NCBI RefSeq assembly: GCF_004136575.1
Contig: NZ_NOIQ01000001.1
Span: 620,001 to 684,000, forward strand
Direction: 5' to 3'
DNA from: Rothia koreensis
GTDB taxonomy: Bacteria > Actinomycetota > Actinomycetes > Actinomycetales > Micrococcaceae
DNA length: 64,000 nt
Shown: positions 46,569-55,877 of the stretch, piece by piece
Numbering within the stretch: the first letter of the stretch is position 1
How the letters are laid out: each line of letters begins with the position of its first letter
Translations under genes and position numbers: made by a program
Notes under the pieces: generated by a model
Told to the model about the DNA's origin: nothing
Databases searched by the model: none
Seen by the model: only the letters and a program-made list of their open reading frames with translations

Positions 46569-48167
46569 TTGATTACCGTTTCCAACCTCGAATTGCGCGT
46601 CGGCGCCCGTCTCCTCATGGACGAGGTGAACTTCCGGGTGAACAAGGGCGACAAGATCGGCCTCGTCGGGCGCAACGGTGCCGGCAAGACCACCATGACC
46701 AAGGTCTTGGCCGGTCAGGCTCTGCCGGCGGACGGTGAGGTCTCGAGAAGCGGGAGCATCGGGTATCTGCCGCAGGACCCCAAGGTCGAGGACATGGAGC
46801 AGACGGCGCAGGACCGCATTTTCTCGGCGCGGGGCTTGGCCGGCGTCGTCGGACGGATGCGTCGGGCCCAGGACCAAATGGCTTCGGAGGACCCGAAGAT
46901 CCAGGCCAAGGGGATGAAATCCTATGACCGGCTCGAGGCCGAGTTCATCTCCGGCGGCGGCTACGCGGCGGAGTCGGAAGCGGCAACCATCACGCACAAC
47001 CTCAACCTGCCCGACCGGCTCCTCCAACAACCCCTGCGGACGCTCTCGGGCGGTCAACGGCGGCGCGTCGAGCTGGCCAGGATCCTCTTTTCGGATGCCG
47101 ACACGATGCTCCTCGACGAACCGACGAACCACCTGGATGCCGACTCCGTCGAGTGGCTGCGCGAGTTCCTGAGGAACTACCAGGGCGGACTTCTGGTCAT
47201 CAGCCACGACGTCGAACTCATGGAGCTCGTGGTCAACAAGGTCCTCTACTTGGACGCCATGCGCTCCACCGTGGATGTCTACAACATGGACTGGAAGCAC
47301 TATCAGCAGCAGCGCGAGCAGGACGAGCACCGGCGCAAGCGCGAACGGGCCAATGCCGAGAAGAAGGCCGGCGCGCTCATGGAGCAGGCAAACAAGATGC
47401 GGGCCAAGGCGACCAAGGCCGTCGCGGCACAGCAGATGATCAAGCGCGCCGAGCGCCTGATGCGGGAAGTCGAGCCGGAACAGGCCCATGACAAGGTCGC
47501 TGCCATCCGGTTCCCGGCACCGACGTCCTGCGGCAAAACGCCGCTGCGAGCGAGCGGTCTGTCGAAGTCCTACGGATCGTTGGAGATTTTCAATGACGTG
47601 GACCTGGCCATCGACCGTGGTTCGCGAGTCGTGGTCCTGGGGCTCAACGGCGCCGGAAAGACCACGTTGTTGCGTATGCTTGCGGGCGTGACGGAGCCTG
47701 ATTCGGGCCAGGTCGAGCCCGGCCACGGGCTCAAGCTCGGGTATTTCGCGCAGGAGCACGACACCTTGGATGCCGACCGGACCGTGTTGGAGAACATGAG
47801 AACCGCCGCTCCCGATCTTCAGGACACTCAGGTCAGGACCATTCTAGGGTCCTTCCTCTTCCAAGGCGACGACGTCAGCAAGCCTGCGGGGGTCCTTTCC
47901 GGCGGGGAGAAGACCCGTCTGGCCCTGGCAACCCTGGTCGCCTCGAGCGCGAATGTTCTGTTGCTGGACGAGCCCACCAACAACCTGGATCCGGCGAGCC
48001 GCGAGGAGATCCTCAACGCGCTGAAGACCTACGAGGGCGCGATCGTGATGGTCTCCCACGATGAGGGCGCCGTGGAAGCATTGTCCCCGGAAAGGGTCCT
48101 CATGCTTCCGGACGGAATCGAGGACCACTGGACCAAGGAGTACCAGGACCTGATCACCCTGGCGTAG
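46569..48167 (+). CDS. ABC-F family ATPase
   Basis: A 532-residue protein with two ABC modules and no membrane segment. Walker A motifs are GRNGAGKTT (34-42) and GLNGAGKTT in the second half; signatures LSGGQRRR and LSGGEKTR precede DEPTNHLD and DEPTNNLD. The charged linker (about 235-305) is the ABC-F P-site tRNA interaction motif region. Such proteins act on ribosomes, in translation or antibiotic protection; which role applies here is unknown. The start is TTG 46569. The 3' end overlaps the convergent SURF1 gene by 14 nt. Confidence 0.92.
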   Translation: MITVSNLELRVGARLLMDEVNFRVNKGDKIGLVGRNGAGKTTMTKVLAGQALPADGEVSRSGSIGYLPQDPKVEDMEQTAQDRIFSARGLAGVVGRMRRAQDQMASEDPKIQAKGMKSYDRLEAEFISGGGYAAESEAATITHNLNLPDRLLQQPLRTLSGGQRRRVELARILFSDADTMLLDEPTNHLDADSVEWLREFLRNYQGGLLVISHDVELMELVVNKVLYLDAMRSTVDVYNMDWKHYQQQREQDEHRRKRERANAEKKAGALMEQANKMRAKATKAVAAQQMIKRAERLMREVEPEQAHDKVAAIRFPAPTSCGKTPLRASGLSKSYGSLEIFNDVDLAIDRGSRVVVLGLNGAGKTTLLRMLAGVTEPDSGQVEPGHGLKLGYFAQEHDTLDADRTVLENMRTAAPDLQDTQVRTILGSFLFQGDDVSKPAGVLSGGEKTRLALATLVASSANVLLLDEPTNNLDPASREEILNALKTYEGAIVMVSHDEGAVEALSPERVLMLPDGIEDHWTKEYQDLITLA

Positions 48168-49158
48168 GGCCTCGCCCGGAGTCTTCCGCGCGTGATGCGC
48201 GATCCCGCTCGAGGGCGTCCATGTAGGCGTCCTCGAGTTCTTCGTCGGTGACGTGCTTGCGCTGGCGCGGGGGCTTCGGTCGGACGATCGCCTTCATGTG
48301 GGAGGGCATGTCGTCCATCATCTCGATCTGACGCAGCACGATCGCCTCGTCGACGTCGCCGATATAGCGGCCCTGCTCGTCGTAGAACTGCCCGTAATAC
48401 TGCTCGAGTTCCGCCGCAAGCTGCGCATCGAGACGATCATTGCGGACCTTCTGTCGCGCGCACCACCCGTAGGCCACGTAGACCAGGATCGCGAAAGCGT
48501 ACCACTGCATGGAGTAGGACAGGTTCGGCCCCGCGTCCTGCTCGGGTTCGCCGAGGGCACTGGGAGACGTCGGGGGAGCCGGATCCTCCGAGGCCATGAT
48601 CCCGTATCCGGACTCGGCCATCGGATAGGAGAGGTCCTTCGCGAAGTCCTTCAGATTGATCGAGGCGATCTGCCCCTCGGGGGCACCCTTGCCGGTGTCG
48701 GCCTCGCCGGCCTGGAGCCGAGCCGTCAGCTGGATCTCGCCCTCGGGCGGGGCAGGAACGTCGGACTTGGGCGCCGCGTTCGAATCTCCGGATCCCACCC
48801 AGCCACGGTCGATGAGCACCGTCTGGCCGCTCGTGGTGGTGAAGGGGACCAGGACCTCGAAACCGACGCTGCCGTCATGCGGTCTGTTCCGGACCAGCTT
48901 CTGGTCCTCCGGGTGATAGCTGCCCTTCATGGACACCGGGGTCCACTGTTTGCTGGACGTGTAATCGGAAAAATACTTGCCGGCCTGATCGAAAGATTCG
49001 GGTTCGGCGTTGTAGTTCTGACTGATGCGGCTGTTTCGGTAGTCCAACGCTTCCTTACGATCCATCTGCCATCCGGCCAAGTAGACGCAGATCAGCGAGA
49101 ACAGAATGCACAGGATGAACGCGCCGATCCACTTGCCGGACAGAAGGAATTTGTACAC
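48154..49158 (-). CDS. SURF1 family cytochrome oxidase biogenesis protein
   Basis: A 334-residue SURF1 protein with two transmembrane helices (about 10-30 and 215-235) flanking an extracytoplasmic domain (RNRPHDGSVGFEVLVPF, LIDRGWV), plus a long charged cytoplasmic tail. SURF1 helps deliver haem A to the aa3 oxidase, linking it to ctaA and ctaB. The start is GTG 49158. Its end overlaps the ABC-F gene. Confidence 0.93.
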   Translation of the reverse strand: MYKFLLSGKWIGAFILCILFSLICVYLAGWQMDRKEALDYRNSRISQNYNAEPESFDQAGKYFSDYTSSKQWTPVSMKGSYHPEDQKLVRNRPHDGSVGFEVLVPFTTTSGQTVLIDRGWVGSGDSNAAPKSDVPAPPEGEIQLTARLQAGEADTGKGAPEGQIASINLKDFAKDLSYPMAESGYGIMASEDPAPPTSPSALGEPEQDAGPNLSYSMQWYAFAILVYVAYGWCARQKVRNDRLDAQLAAELEQYYGQFYDEQGRYIGDVDEAIVLRQIEMMDDMPSHMKAIVRPKPPRQRKHVTDEELEDAYMDALERDRASRAEDSGRGPTPG

Positions 49159-49195
49159 GAAAGGTCTTTCTCGTATGGGCTCCGGACGAGCCCGG

Positions 49196-49432
49196 TCAGT
49201 CGTGCGTGTCCTCGAACGGCACGACGTCTTTCAGGAACCCGCGTGCCCTGAGGAAATCCGCCAGCCAATCCCGGTGTTCCTGGCACGCCAGCCATACTTT
49301 ACGCCGTTCGGGTGTGTGGATCTTGGGATTGTTCCATTCGATGCGGAATGAGGCATCTCTCGTGCAACCCTTGCGCGAGCACATCGGGGTGTCGGGTGCC
49401 GCGGATGTTCCCATCAGGTCATCGAGATCCAC
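49196..49432 (-). CDS. Small conserved zinc-ribbon-like protein
   Basis: A 78-residue protein with CSRKGC-x3-A, a WNNPKIHTPERRKVWLAC core and EH after it, giving Cys and His residues that could bind one zinc. This family is widespread in Micrococcales and often labelled acetone carboxylase without support. Function is unknown. GTG 49432 has AAGGAG 6 nt upstream. It lies between SURF1 and the DUF3099 gene on the same strand. Confidence 0.8.
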   Translation of the reverse strand: MDLDDLMGTSAAPDTPMCSRKGCTRDASFRIEWNNPKIHTPERRKVWLACQEHRDWLADFLRARGFLKDVVPFEDTHD

Positions 49433-49472
49433 TCAACGCTCCTTGTTCCTCGAATGATCATGGCGACTGCGG

Positions 49473-49976
49473 TCAGTGGTGGTGACCGTGGTGTCCGGTC
49501 CGAAACTCGCCCTCGATGATTTCGTCCTCATACATGGGGGCGTCCCGCGATCCGGCGTCCGAGTCGGCTGTCCGCGTGTCGTTCTCCGCATGGTCCTGAT
49601 GCTCCGAATCCTGGGAGTCCTCATGGTCCGACGTCGCGGATGAGCCCTGTTCTTCGTCGTAGTCCTTGCCGGGGATCAGTTCGCGCGGAGTCGCCCCTGG
49701 GACGTAGGAAACGTCCTTGACCTCGGCTCGATCATTGCCGTTGGCCAGAACCACGGCCACCCAGGGCAGAACAGCGACGCCGACCACCGCAACCCACCGG
49801 ATCCACCCGTCGAAGACGACGGCAATGATCAGACAGACAATGCGCAGGCCCATTTGCAGTGCATACCGCTTCATGCGGTGATCGATGCCTTCGCTCTGCG
49901 GAGCCTGAGCTTCGGTAATCGTGTGGAGATCCTCGGTCTCTTCCTGAGGGACGTGCTGATGGCCGCGTCGAGGCAT
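49473..49976 (-). CDS. DUF3099 membrane protein
   Basis: A 167-residue protein with the DUF3099 hallmark ITEAQAPQSEGIDHRMKRY, followed by two close transmembrane helices (about 42-58 and 60-79). The tail is acidic and His-rich, ending HHGHHH. Function is unknown; the family is actinobacterial. ATG 49976 has AGGAGGG about 6 nt upstream, so the much longer open frame upstream is not coding. It is divergent from fabG. Confidence 0.85.
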   Translation of the reverse strand: MPRRGHQHVPQEETEDLHTITEAQAPQSEGIDHRMKRYALQMGLRIVCLIIAVVFDGWIRWVAVVGVAVLPWVAVVLANGNDRAEVKDVSYVPGATPRELIPGKDYDEEQGSSATSDHEDSQDSEHQDHAENDTRTADSDAGSRDAPMYEDEIIEGEFRTGHHGHHH

Positions 49977-50180
49977 GATGGGTCCCTCCTGAAACCGTCG
50001 ATCGATGGGTCGTTGCAGTTGATTCCATTCTTCCACCCCGGTCAAGGTCGAGCGTGCCCGACCGAGGCATTTTCGGGCGGGCCAGGTGTTCTTGGGGCCC
50101 AAGGGGTCTCCGATAGGATGAACCACTGGGAAGACTAGGCCACGTCCAGCTGCTTGGCTGGATCGATCCGGAAGGACAGC

Positions 50181-50927
50181 ATGACAGCAGAGAACACGAC
50201 GGCGGGTTCCGGGGACGAATTCGTACCCAGGACCGTTCTGGTCACGGGCGGAAATCGGGGCATCGGACGCAGCATCGCAGAGGCATATCGTGAGCAAGGT
50301 CACCGGGTATGTGTCACATACCGGTCCGGGGAGGCTCCGGAAGGATTTTTTGCGGTCCAAGCCGATGTGACGGACTCCGCGTCCGTTGACCAGGCCTTCA
50401 CACAGATCGAGGCCGAGTACGGGCCGGTCGAGATTTTGGTGGCCAACGCAGGCGTCACCCGAGACACCCTTCTGCTGCGCATGAAGGAAGAGGACTTCAC
50501 CGACGTCGTCGACACGAACCTCACGGGCGCCTACCGCGTGGTCCAGCGAGCCGCCAAAGGGTTCCTGCGCAAAAAGTTCGGGCGCGTGGTTCTCATCTCT
50601 TCGATCGTCGGCCTCTACGGCTCCCCGGGCCAGATCAACTACGCCGCGTCCAAGGCAGGCCTCGTCGGGATCGCACGGTCGTTGAGTCGCGAACTGGGTT
50701 CCCGCAACATCACGGCCAACGTGGTGGCCCCGGGGTTCATCGACACGGACATGACGGCGGTTCTTCCCGAAGAAACTCAGGCGAAGTACTTGGACGCCAT
50801 CCCCGCGCACCGCTTCGGCCGACCCGAGGAAGTTGCTCGGGCCGTTCGTTGGGTCACGAGCGACGAGGCCGCCTACATTACCGGCGCCGTGATCCCCGTC
50901 GACGGCGGCGTCGGGATGGGTCACTGA
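50181..50927 (+). CDS. fabG: 3-oxoacyl-ACP reductase
   Basis: A 248-residue short-chain dehydrogenase. The NADPH loop is TGGNRGIG (22-29), followed by NAG, Ser in LISSIVG and the YAASK catalytic pair. Together with the PG motif and the ending VDGGVGMGH this fits the FabG step of fatty acid elongation. ATG 50181 has GGAAGGA at 6-nt spacing. A second SDR gene follows 83 nt downstream. Confidence 0.92.
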   Translation: MTAENTTAGSGDEFVPRTVLVTGGNRGIGRSIAEAYREQGHRVCVTYRSGEAPEGFFAVQADVTDSASVDQAFTQIEAEYGPVEILVANAGVTRDTLLLRMKEEDFTDVVDTNLTGAYRVVQRAAKGFLRKKFGRVVLISSIVGLYGSPGQINYAASKAGLVGIARSLSRELGSRNITANVVAPGFIDTDMTAVLPEETQAKYLDAIPAHRFGRPEEVARAVRWVTSDEAAYITGAVIPVDGGVGMGH

Positions 50928-51010
50928 CCCGAAAAGGTTCACGGCGCAGGTCGCGTCGGACAGCACGAGAAACCGCAACCGAACGCGTTGCGACGAGTCG
51001 AAAGGACATC

Positions 51011-51754
51011 ATGGGCACGTTGGACAACAAGTCCGCCATCATTACGGGATCCTCCCGCGGGGTCGGAGCCGATACGGCGAAGATCCTCGCTGGTGAGGGC
51101 GCGGGCGTCGTCGTCAACTACCGACAGAAGGCTCCCCGAGCGAACAAGGTAGTCAAGGAGATCGAGGAAGCGGGCGGTCGAGCGGTGGCCGTCGGAGCCG
51201 ATATCACCCAGCACGGCGACGTACAGAACCTGGTCGATGCCGCGGTCGAGGCCTTCGGCGGTCTCGACATCCTGGTGCTCAACGCGTCCGGCGGAATGGA
51301 GACGGATCTGGGGGAGGACTACGCACTCCGCCTGAACCGCGATGCGCAGCTCGATCTGATGCGTACGGCCGCCGAGGTCATGAAGCCCGGTTCTCGTATC
51401 GTCTACGTGACCTCGCACCAGGCCCACTTCATCAACGATGTCGAGACGATGCCCGAATACGAGGCCGTCGCGCGATCCAAGAGGGCAGGCGAGGATGCCC
51501 TGACGGACGAAATCCCGGCCCTGACCGAGAAGGGCATCGAATTCGTGGTGGTCTCGGGGGACATGATTGAGGGCACCGTGACCGCGACCCTGTTGAACCG
51601 TGCACGCCCCGGAACCCTCGACGAACGACGCAGCGAGGCCGGCAAGCTCTACTCCGTGGAGGAGTTCGCCCAAGAGGTGGCCGCGATGGTGACCGCCGAC
51701 GTCGACACCGGGCACGTGGAACTCGTGGGTGGCGCACGAGGATTCGTGGACTGA
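51011..51754 (+). CDS. Short-chain dehydrogenase with atypical active site
   Basis: A 247-residue SDR. The cofactor loop GSSRGVG (13-19) and the DITQ and NASG motifs are present. Where YxxxK is expected, the sequence is Y-EAVARS-K, with Lys seven residues after Tyr, and the catalytic Ser region reads VTSHQAHF. It is therefore either a divergent SDR or inactive in the classical sense. ATG 51011 has AAAGGA upstream. It follows fabG and is probably cotranscribed. Confidence 0.85.
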   Translation: MGTLDNKSAIITGSSRGVGADTAKILAGEGAGVVVNYRQKAPRANKVVKEIEEAGGRAVAVGADITQHGDVQNLVDAAVEAFGGLDILVLNASGGMETDLGEDYALRLNRDAQLDLMRTAAEVMKPGSRIVYVTSHQAHFINDVETMPEYEAVARSKRAGEDALTDEIPALTEKGIEFVVVSGDMIEGTVTATLLNRARPGTLDERRSEAGKLYSVEEFAQEVAAMVTADVDTGHVELVGGARGFVD

Positions 51755-51775
51755 ACGCTTCCCTCCCAAGGCGCG

Positions 51776-51819
51776 AAAGGGCGGGCAACCGGGCCTCAAC
51801 GGCCCGTTGCCCGCCCTTT
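51776..51819. terminator. Bidirectional terminator between SDR and serB
   Basis: A 19-20-bp stem with one bulge, AAAGGGCGGGCAACCGGGCC (51776-51795) and its complement (51801-51819), with A and T runs at the ends, lies between convergent genes. Confidence 0.85.
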
Positions 51820-51840
51820 CGTTGTGCCGGGACTTCTCTT

Positions 51841-52788
51841 CTACAGGTCCACGAAGTGACGCACGGCATCGAGCCGCGGGATGTTGACTTGGGCGTCAGC
51901 CGTGCCGCGGAGGGCGTCCTTGGCGTTGAAGGCCACGCCGAGCCCAGCGGCGTCGAGCATCAAACGGTCATTGGCCCCATCGCCCACGGCGACAATATTC
52001 TTGGGTCCGACGCCGTACTCTTTGGCCCACTGTCGCAAAGATGTCTGCTTCACGTGCGCATCGACGACTTGCCCGGTGACCCGGCCGGTGAGCATCCCGT
52101 CCGCGACGTCGAGGCGGTTGGCGCGGGCATATTCGAGGTCGAGCTGACGGGCAATGGGTTCGAGTATCTGGATGAAACCGCCGGAAACCACACAGACCGG
52201 GAAGTCACGCGCGTGGAAAGCGTCGACCAGGTTCTTCGCTCCCGGTGTCAGAGTCAAAGCGCGGGAGACTTCGCCCAGAACGTCCTCGGGGTGTCCTTCG
52301 AGGGTCGACACGCGTTCCCGGAGTGACTCGGCGAAGTCCAACTCGCCTCGCATGGCCCGTTCCGTGACCTCCGCGACGTGTTGCCCGACCCCAGCCCGTT
52401 CGGCAAGCTCGTCGATCGCCTCCTGGCACAAGAGCGTCGAATCGGCGTCCAGTATCAGCATGAGCTTGTCGGCGCCGCGTAGGGCGGGATCGACCACGTT
52501 GATGTCGTAACCGCTCACGGCTTGGTCCAGGGGATCCGGCCGCAACGTGCGCCGCAACTCCGCGAGATCGTTCTTCCACGCGACGTCGATCAGTACCGCG
52601 GTGTAGGCAGGCCCCGCCGCCTGCGGAATCCGTGTGCCGTCGGCTTCGACCTGCTGCACCGAGGGCGAAGTCAGGGACAAGGCATTCAGAATCCTGGCGC
52701 CCGAACGCTCCACGAACGAGTACAGAGACCGATGGTCGTCTGTTTGGGGGGACGGTGCGAGGGCCACGACGCGGAAAGTTGTGCTCAT
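51841..52788 (-). CDS. serB: Phosphoserine phosphatase
   Basis: A 315-residue SerB, last step of serine synthesis. An ACT-like N-terminal domain (about 1-100) precedes the HAD domain with motif I LDADSTLL (Asp114, Asp116), motif II VVSGGF and motif IV AVGDGANDRLML. ATG 52788 has AGGA about 8 nt upstream; ATG 52797 is an alternative. It is divergent from the ABC ATPase gene. Confidence 0.95.
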   Translation of the reverse strand: MSTTFRVVALAPSPQTDDHRSLYSFVERSGARILNALSLTSPSVQQVEADGTRIPQAAGPAYTAVLIDVAWKNDLAELRRTLRPDPLDQAVSGYDINVVDPALRGADKLMLILDADSTLLCQEAIDELAERAGVGQHVAEVTERAMRGELDFAESLRERVSTLEGHPEDVLGEVSRALTLTPGAKNLVDAFHARDFPVCVVSGGFIQILEPIARQLDLEYARANRLDVADGMLTGRVTGQVVDAHVKQTSLRQWAKEYGVGPKNIVAVGDGANDRLMLDAAGLGVAFNAKDALRGTADAQVNIPRLDAVRHFVDL

Positions 52789-52898
52789 GGTGTCCATCCT
52801 ATGAACCCCTCGCGGCATAAGCCCAGGGCATCCGGTGACGCGCCGGTCGATGCGTCACAGCTGGCTCGAGGGCAGGTCCGTGGCTTAAGGTCGTGAGT

Positions 52899-53693
52899 AT
52901 GAGTGCAGTTTTGGAGTTGGTCGACGTCTCCGTCGTCCGAGGCGGGCCGAACAACCGATTGATCGATGGGATCACCTGGACCGTCAATGAGGGCGAGCGC
53001 TGGGCCGTTCTCGGTCCGAACGGTGCCGGCAAGTCCACGTTGATGAGCGTCTGCGCCGCCCGACTGCACCCGACCACGGGGATGGTGGATATCCTCGACG
53101 AAATCCTGGGGGCCGTTGACGTCTTCGAACTTCGGCCTCGCATCGGTCTGACATCCGGTGCCATCTCCCAGCAGATTCCCCGGAGCGAAACGGTGCGCGA
53201 CGTCGTCGTGACGGCGGCCTACGGCGTCACCGGTCGGTGGCGTGAAGGCTACGATCAGATGGATCACGAACGGGCGTCCGAACTCTTGGGCCAGTGGGGT
53301 GTCGAACACCTGGCCGACCGCACGTTCGGCTCCTTATCCGATGGTGAACGCAAACGCGTGCTGACCGCACGGGCCCTCATGACCGACCCGGAACTGATGA
53401 TCTTGGACGAGCCCGGGGCCGGGATGGACATTGCTGGCCGCGAGGACCTGGTTTCCCGATTGACGGACTTGGCCAGGGACCCGCAGGCGCCCACAACTAT
53501 TCTGGTCACTCACCACATCGAGGAGCTTCCCGAGGGCCTGACGCACATGCTGTTGCTCAATCACGGTCGCATCGTGGCCAAAGGGCCCATCGATGAGGTC
53601 CTGACCAGCGAGAATCTCTCCACCGCATACGAAATGCCCCTGGAGCTGACCAAGATCGGTGGCCGTTACACGGCCTTTGCCGCGCATTCATGA
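52899..53693 (+). CDS. ABC transporter ATP-binding protein without a permease partner
   Basis: A 264-residue ATPase with Walker A GPNGAGKST (39-47), signature SDGERKR (a variant of LSGGQ) and Walker B LMILDEPGAGMD. It resembles the YlmA-like group of ABC ATPases. No ABC permease is encoded nearby; the next gene is a TSUP permease overlapping by 4 nt. ATG 52899 is preferred over GTG 52893 because AAGG then has 8-nt spacing. Confidence 0.88.
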   Translation: MSAVLELVDVSVVRGGPNNRLIDGITWTVNEGERWAVLGPNGAGKSTLMSVCAARLHPTTGMVDILDEILGAVDVFELRPRIGLTSGAISQQIPRSETVRDVVVTAAYGVTGRWREGYDQMDHERASELLGQWGVEHLADRTFGSLSDGERKRVLTARALMTDPELMILDEPGAGMDIAGREDLVSRLTDLARDPQAPTTILVTHHIEELPEGLTHMLLLNHGRIVAKGPIDEVLTSENLSTAYEMPLELTKIGGRYTAFAAHS

Positions 53694-54472
53694 CTCCTCT
53701 CGAAATAGGAATCATCCTGGTCGCAGGCCTGTGGGCGGGGGCCATCAACACCATCGTCGGGTCGGGCACACTGGTGACCTTCCCGGTCCTGGTGTCCATG
53801 GGAGTTCCGCCGGTCACGGCGACGATTTCCAACGCGATGGGCCTCATTGCCGGCAACTTCACCGGTGCTTGGGGCTATCGCAAGGAGTTGCAGGGTCTGG
53901 GCAGGACCCTGTGGAAACTCATTCCTTGTTCTCTCGTCGGTGGGATCATCGGCGCCTACCTGCTGCTTCACCTGCCGGAGTCGGTTTTCGAGGCCATCAG
54001 CCCCGTGCTCATCGGGGTCGCTCTGTTGTTCGTGATTTTCCAACCCAAGCTGCAGGCCGCGGTGCGCCGGCGCCAGGAACGTTCGGGCGTGCCCAATAAC
54101 GACGACCAGAAGCAGCCGATCATCCTGTACGCCCTGGTGTTCTTCGCCGGAGTCTATGGAGGTTACTTCGTTGCGGCCCAAGGTGTCTTGCTGCTGGGGA
54201 TCCTCGGCGTCTTCCTGATGGCCTCGCTGCAAGGCTCCAACGCGATCAAGACCGTCCTCGTCGCCGCGGTCAACCTCATCGCCGGCATCTCGTACCTGCT
54301 CTTCGCCTTCGATCGCATCGATTGGTGGGTCGTCCTTCTGATTGCCATCAGCTCGATGGTCGGGTCCCTGGTCGGCGCCAAGATCGGCCGGCGGATGAAG
54401 CCCGTGGCTCTTCGCATCGTGATCGTTGTTCTGGGCCTGGCCGCGATCGTCAAAATGGTGTTCTTCGACTGA
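53690..54472 (+). CDS. TSUP (TauE/SafE) family permease
   Basis: A 260-residue membrane protein with about eight hydrophobic segments. The family motif GAINTIVGSGTLVTFPVL is near the N-terminus and GGYFVAAQGVLLLGILG starts the second half. TSUP proteins move sulfite, sulfoacetate or similar anions. Its ATG overlaps the ATPase stop (ATGA), so the two are translationally coupled although TSUP carriers are not known to need an ATPase. Confidence 0.9.
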   Translation: MTPLEIGIILVAGLWAGAINTIVGSGTLVTFPVLVSMGVPPVTATISNAMGLIAGNFTGAWGYRKELQGLGRTLWKLIPCSLVGGIIGAYLLLHLPESVFEAISPVLIGVALLFVIFQPKLQAAVRRRQERSGVPNNDDQKQPIILYALVFFAGVYGGYFVAAQGVLLLGILGVFLMASLQGSNAIKTVLVAAVNLIAGISYLLFAFDRIDWWVVLLIAISSMVGSLVGAKIGRRMKPVALRIVIVVLGLAAIVKMVFFD

Positions 54473-54498
54473 CGAAGAGCGCAAGTAATCTTGGATCC

Positions 54499-55401
54499 GT
54501 GATGAAGAATCCCCAGTACTCCCCGGCCGATCTGGCCCGCCGCCGGGAACATGTCAGCACGATTCCGAGCGTGGTCCGGGTTTCGGGCGAACAGCTCTCC
54601 GCGTCGGACGGGCGTTCCGAAGACCGGGTGCTCAGAGACCTTCGTTTCTATCGAGGTCTGACGGACGTGCGGATGCGCACCTCCCGCGAGTCCGAGTGGG
54701 GCGTCTACATCGCTGAGTCATCGAAGGTGGTGCGCCGGGCGCTCGACGCCGGCCATGAGCCGCTGTCCTTCCTGACGTCCGACAAGTGGGCGGCCGATCT
54801 CGAGGATGTGCTCCGCTCGCACCCTCACGCGCCCGCGTACGTTGCGGACGACGATGTTCTGGAGGCGCTGACCGGCTTCCACCTGCATCGGGGAGCTCTG
54901 GCCGTCATGCGGCGGCCTGAGCCGAAGCCGCTCGAGGAAATATTGGACGGTGCGAGGCGCATCGCGGTCCTGGAGGACATCGTTGACCACACCAACGTGG
55001 GCGCCGTGTTCCGTTCCGCCGCCGCACTGGGTGTGGACGCGGTCCTCACCACTCCACGGTGCGCGGACCCCCTGTATCGCCGGTCGATCCGGGTCTCGAT
55101 GGGCACGGTGTTCCAGGTGCCGTGGACTCGGTTGGGGGACTGGCCCGCCGACCTCCAGGAGCTTCGAAGCCTCGGATTCACGACCGCGGCCCTGGCTCTG
55201 ACCCCTGACTCGATCACGATCGGTGAGCTCGCGCGGAAAAACCCCGAGAGACTGGCCCTGATTCTGGGCACGGAGGGGGACGGCCTGTCCCGGACCACGA
55301 TTGACGGAGCGGATGAGGCGGTCATGATCCCCATGGGCCACGGAGTCGACTCCTTGAACGTGGCGGCCGCCTCGGCGGTCGCGTTCTATGCGACCCAGTA
55401 G
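54499..55401 (+). CDS. SpoU/TrmH family RNA 2'-O-methyltransferase
   Basis: A 300-residue SPOUT methyltransferase. The C-terminal knot shows LEDIVDHTNVGAVFRSAAALG (split by its Asn), ILGTEGDGLS and HGVDSLNVAAASAVAFY. An N-terminal substrate-binding domain precedes it. It methylates rRNA or tRNA; the target is unknown. GTG 54499 lies 7 nt after a TAATCT box, fitting a leaderless start; ATG 54502 is equally possible. Confidence 0.92.
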   Translation: MMKNPQYSPADLARRREHVSTIPSVVRVSGEQLSASDGRSEDRVLRDLRFYRGLTDVRMRTSRESEWGVYIAESSKVVRRALDAGHEPLSFLTSDKWAADLEDVLRSHPHAPAYVADDDVLEALTGFHLHRGALAVMRRPEPKPLEEILDGARRIAVLEDIVDHTNVGAVFRSAAALGVDAVLTTPRCADPLYRRSIRVSMGTVFQVPWTRLGDWPADLQELRSLGFTTAALALTPDSITIGELARKNPERLALILGTEGDGLSRTTIDGADEAVMIPMGHGVDSLNVAAASAVAFYATQ

Positions 55402-55599
55402 ACCAACCGTTTTAACGGCGAGACGCGAGTTACACGGGCTTGGCTCGCGGATTCCTTCTGCCCGAGGGCTCTCCGTGGTAGCGTGGTTTGGTCGTCGGTC
55501 CTCGACGGCCGAGTTGCGGCGTCGCAATGACCGGCGTCCGAGCTCATTCATCCCAAGACCCAGGGCCTGGCAAAATCCAGTCCACAGAAGAGGCACATT

Positions 55600-55860
55600 A
55601 TGCAGACCGATATCCACCCGGACTACCATCCGGTTCTCTTCCGCGACCTCGCGTCCGGAAAGACCTTCCTGACCCGTTCGACCGCTACCAGCTCCAAGAC
55701 GGAGACCTGGGAAGACGGCAACGAGTACCCGCTCATCGAGGTCGAGATCTCCTCCGAGTCCCACCCGTTCTACACGGGCAAGCAGCGCATCATGGACTCG
55801 GCCGGCCGTGTCGAGCGCTTCAACGCTCGCTTCAAGAACTTCGGCAAGACCAGCAAGTAA
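55600..55860 (+). CDS. rpmE2: 50S ribosomal protein L31 type B
   Basis: An 86-residue L31 with [16 protein letters not shown] at the start and [21 protein letters not shown]. It lacks the CxxC pairs of zinc-binding L31, so it is the zinc-independent C-minus form that is often Zur-controlled. No Zur-like palindrome was seen in the 198 bp upstream. A strong terminator follows. Confidence 0.96.
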   Translation: MQTDIHPDYHPVLFRDLASGKTFLTRSTATSSKTETWEDGNEYPLIEVEISSESHPFYTGKQRIMDSAGRVERFNARFKNFGKTSK

Positions 55861-55877
55861 GGGTCTGCCACACCGAG

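Noticed and set aside
49977-50978. 501-codon minus-strand frame as one long gene
   Set aside because: Only the last 167 codons match DUF3099, with a good ribosome site at 49976; the rest is antisense to fabG.
53666-54484. Minus-strand ORF of 272 codons
   Set aside because: Antisense to the TSUP gene, with a hydrophilic Asp/Gln/His-rich translation typical of a reversed membrane gene.
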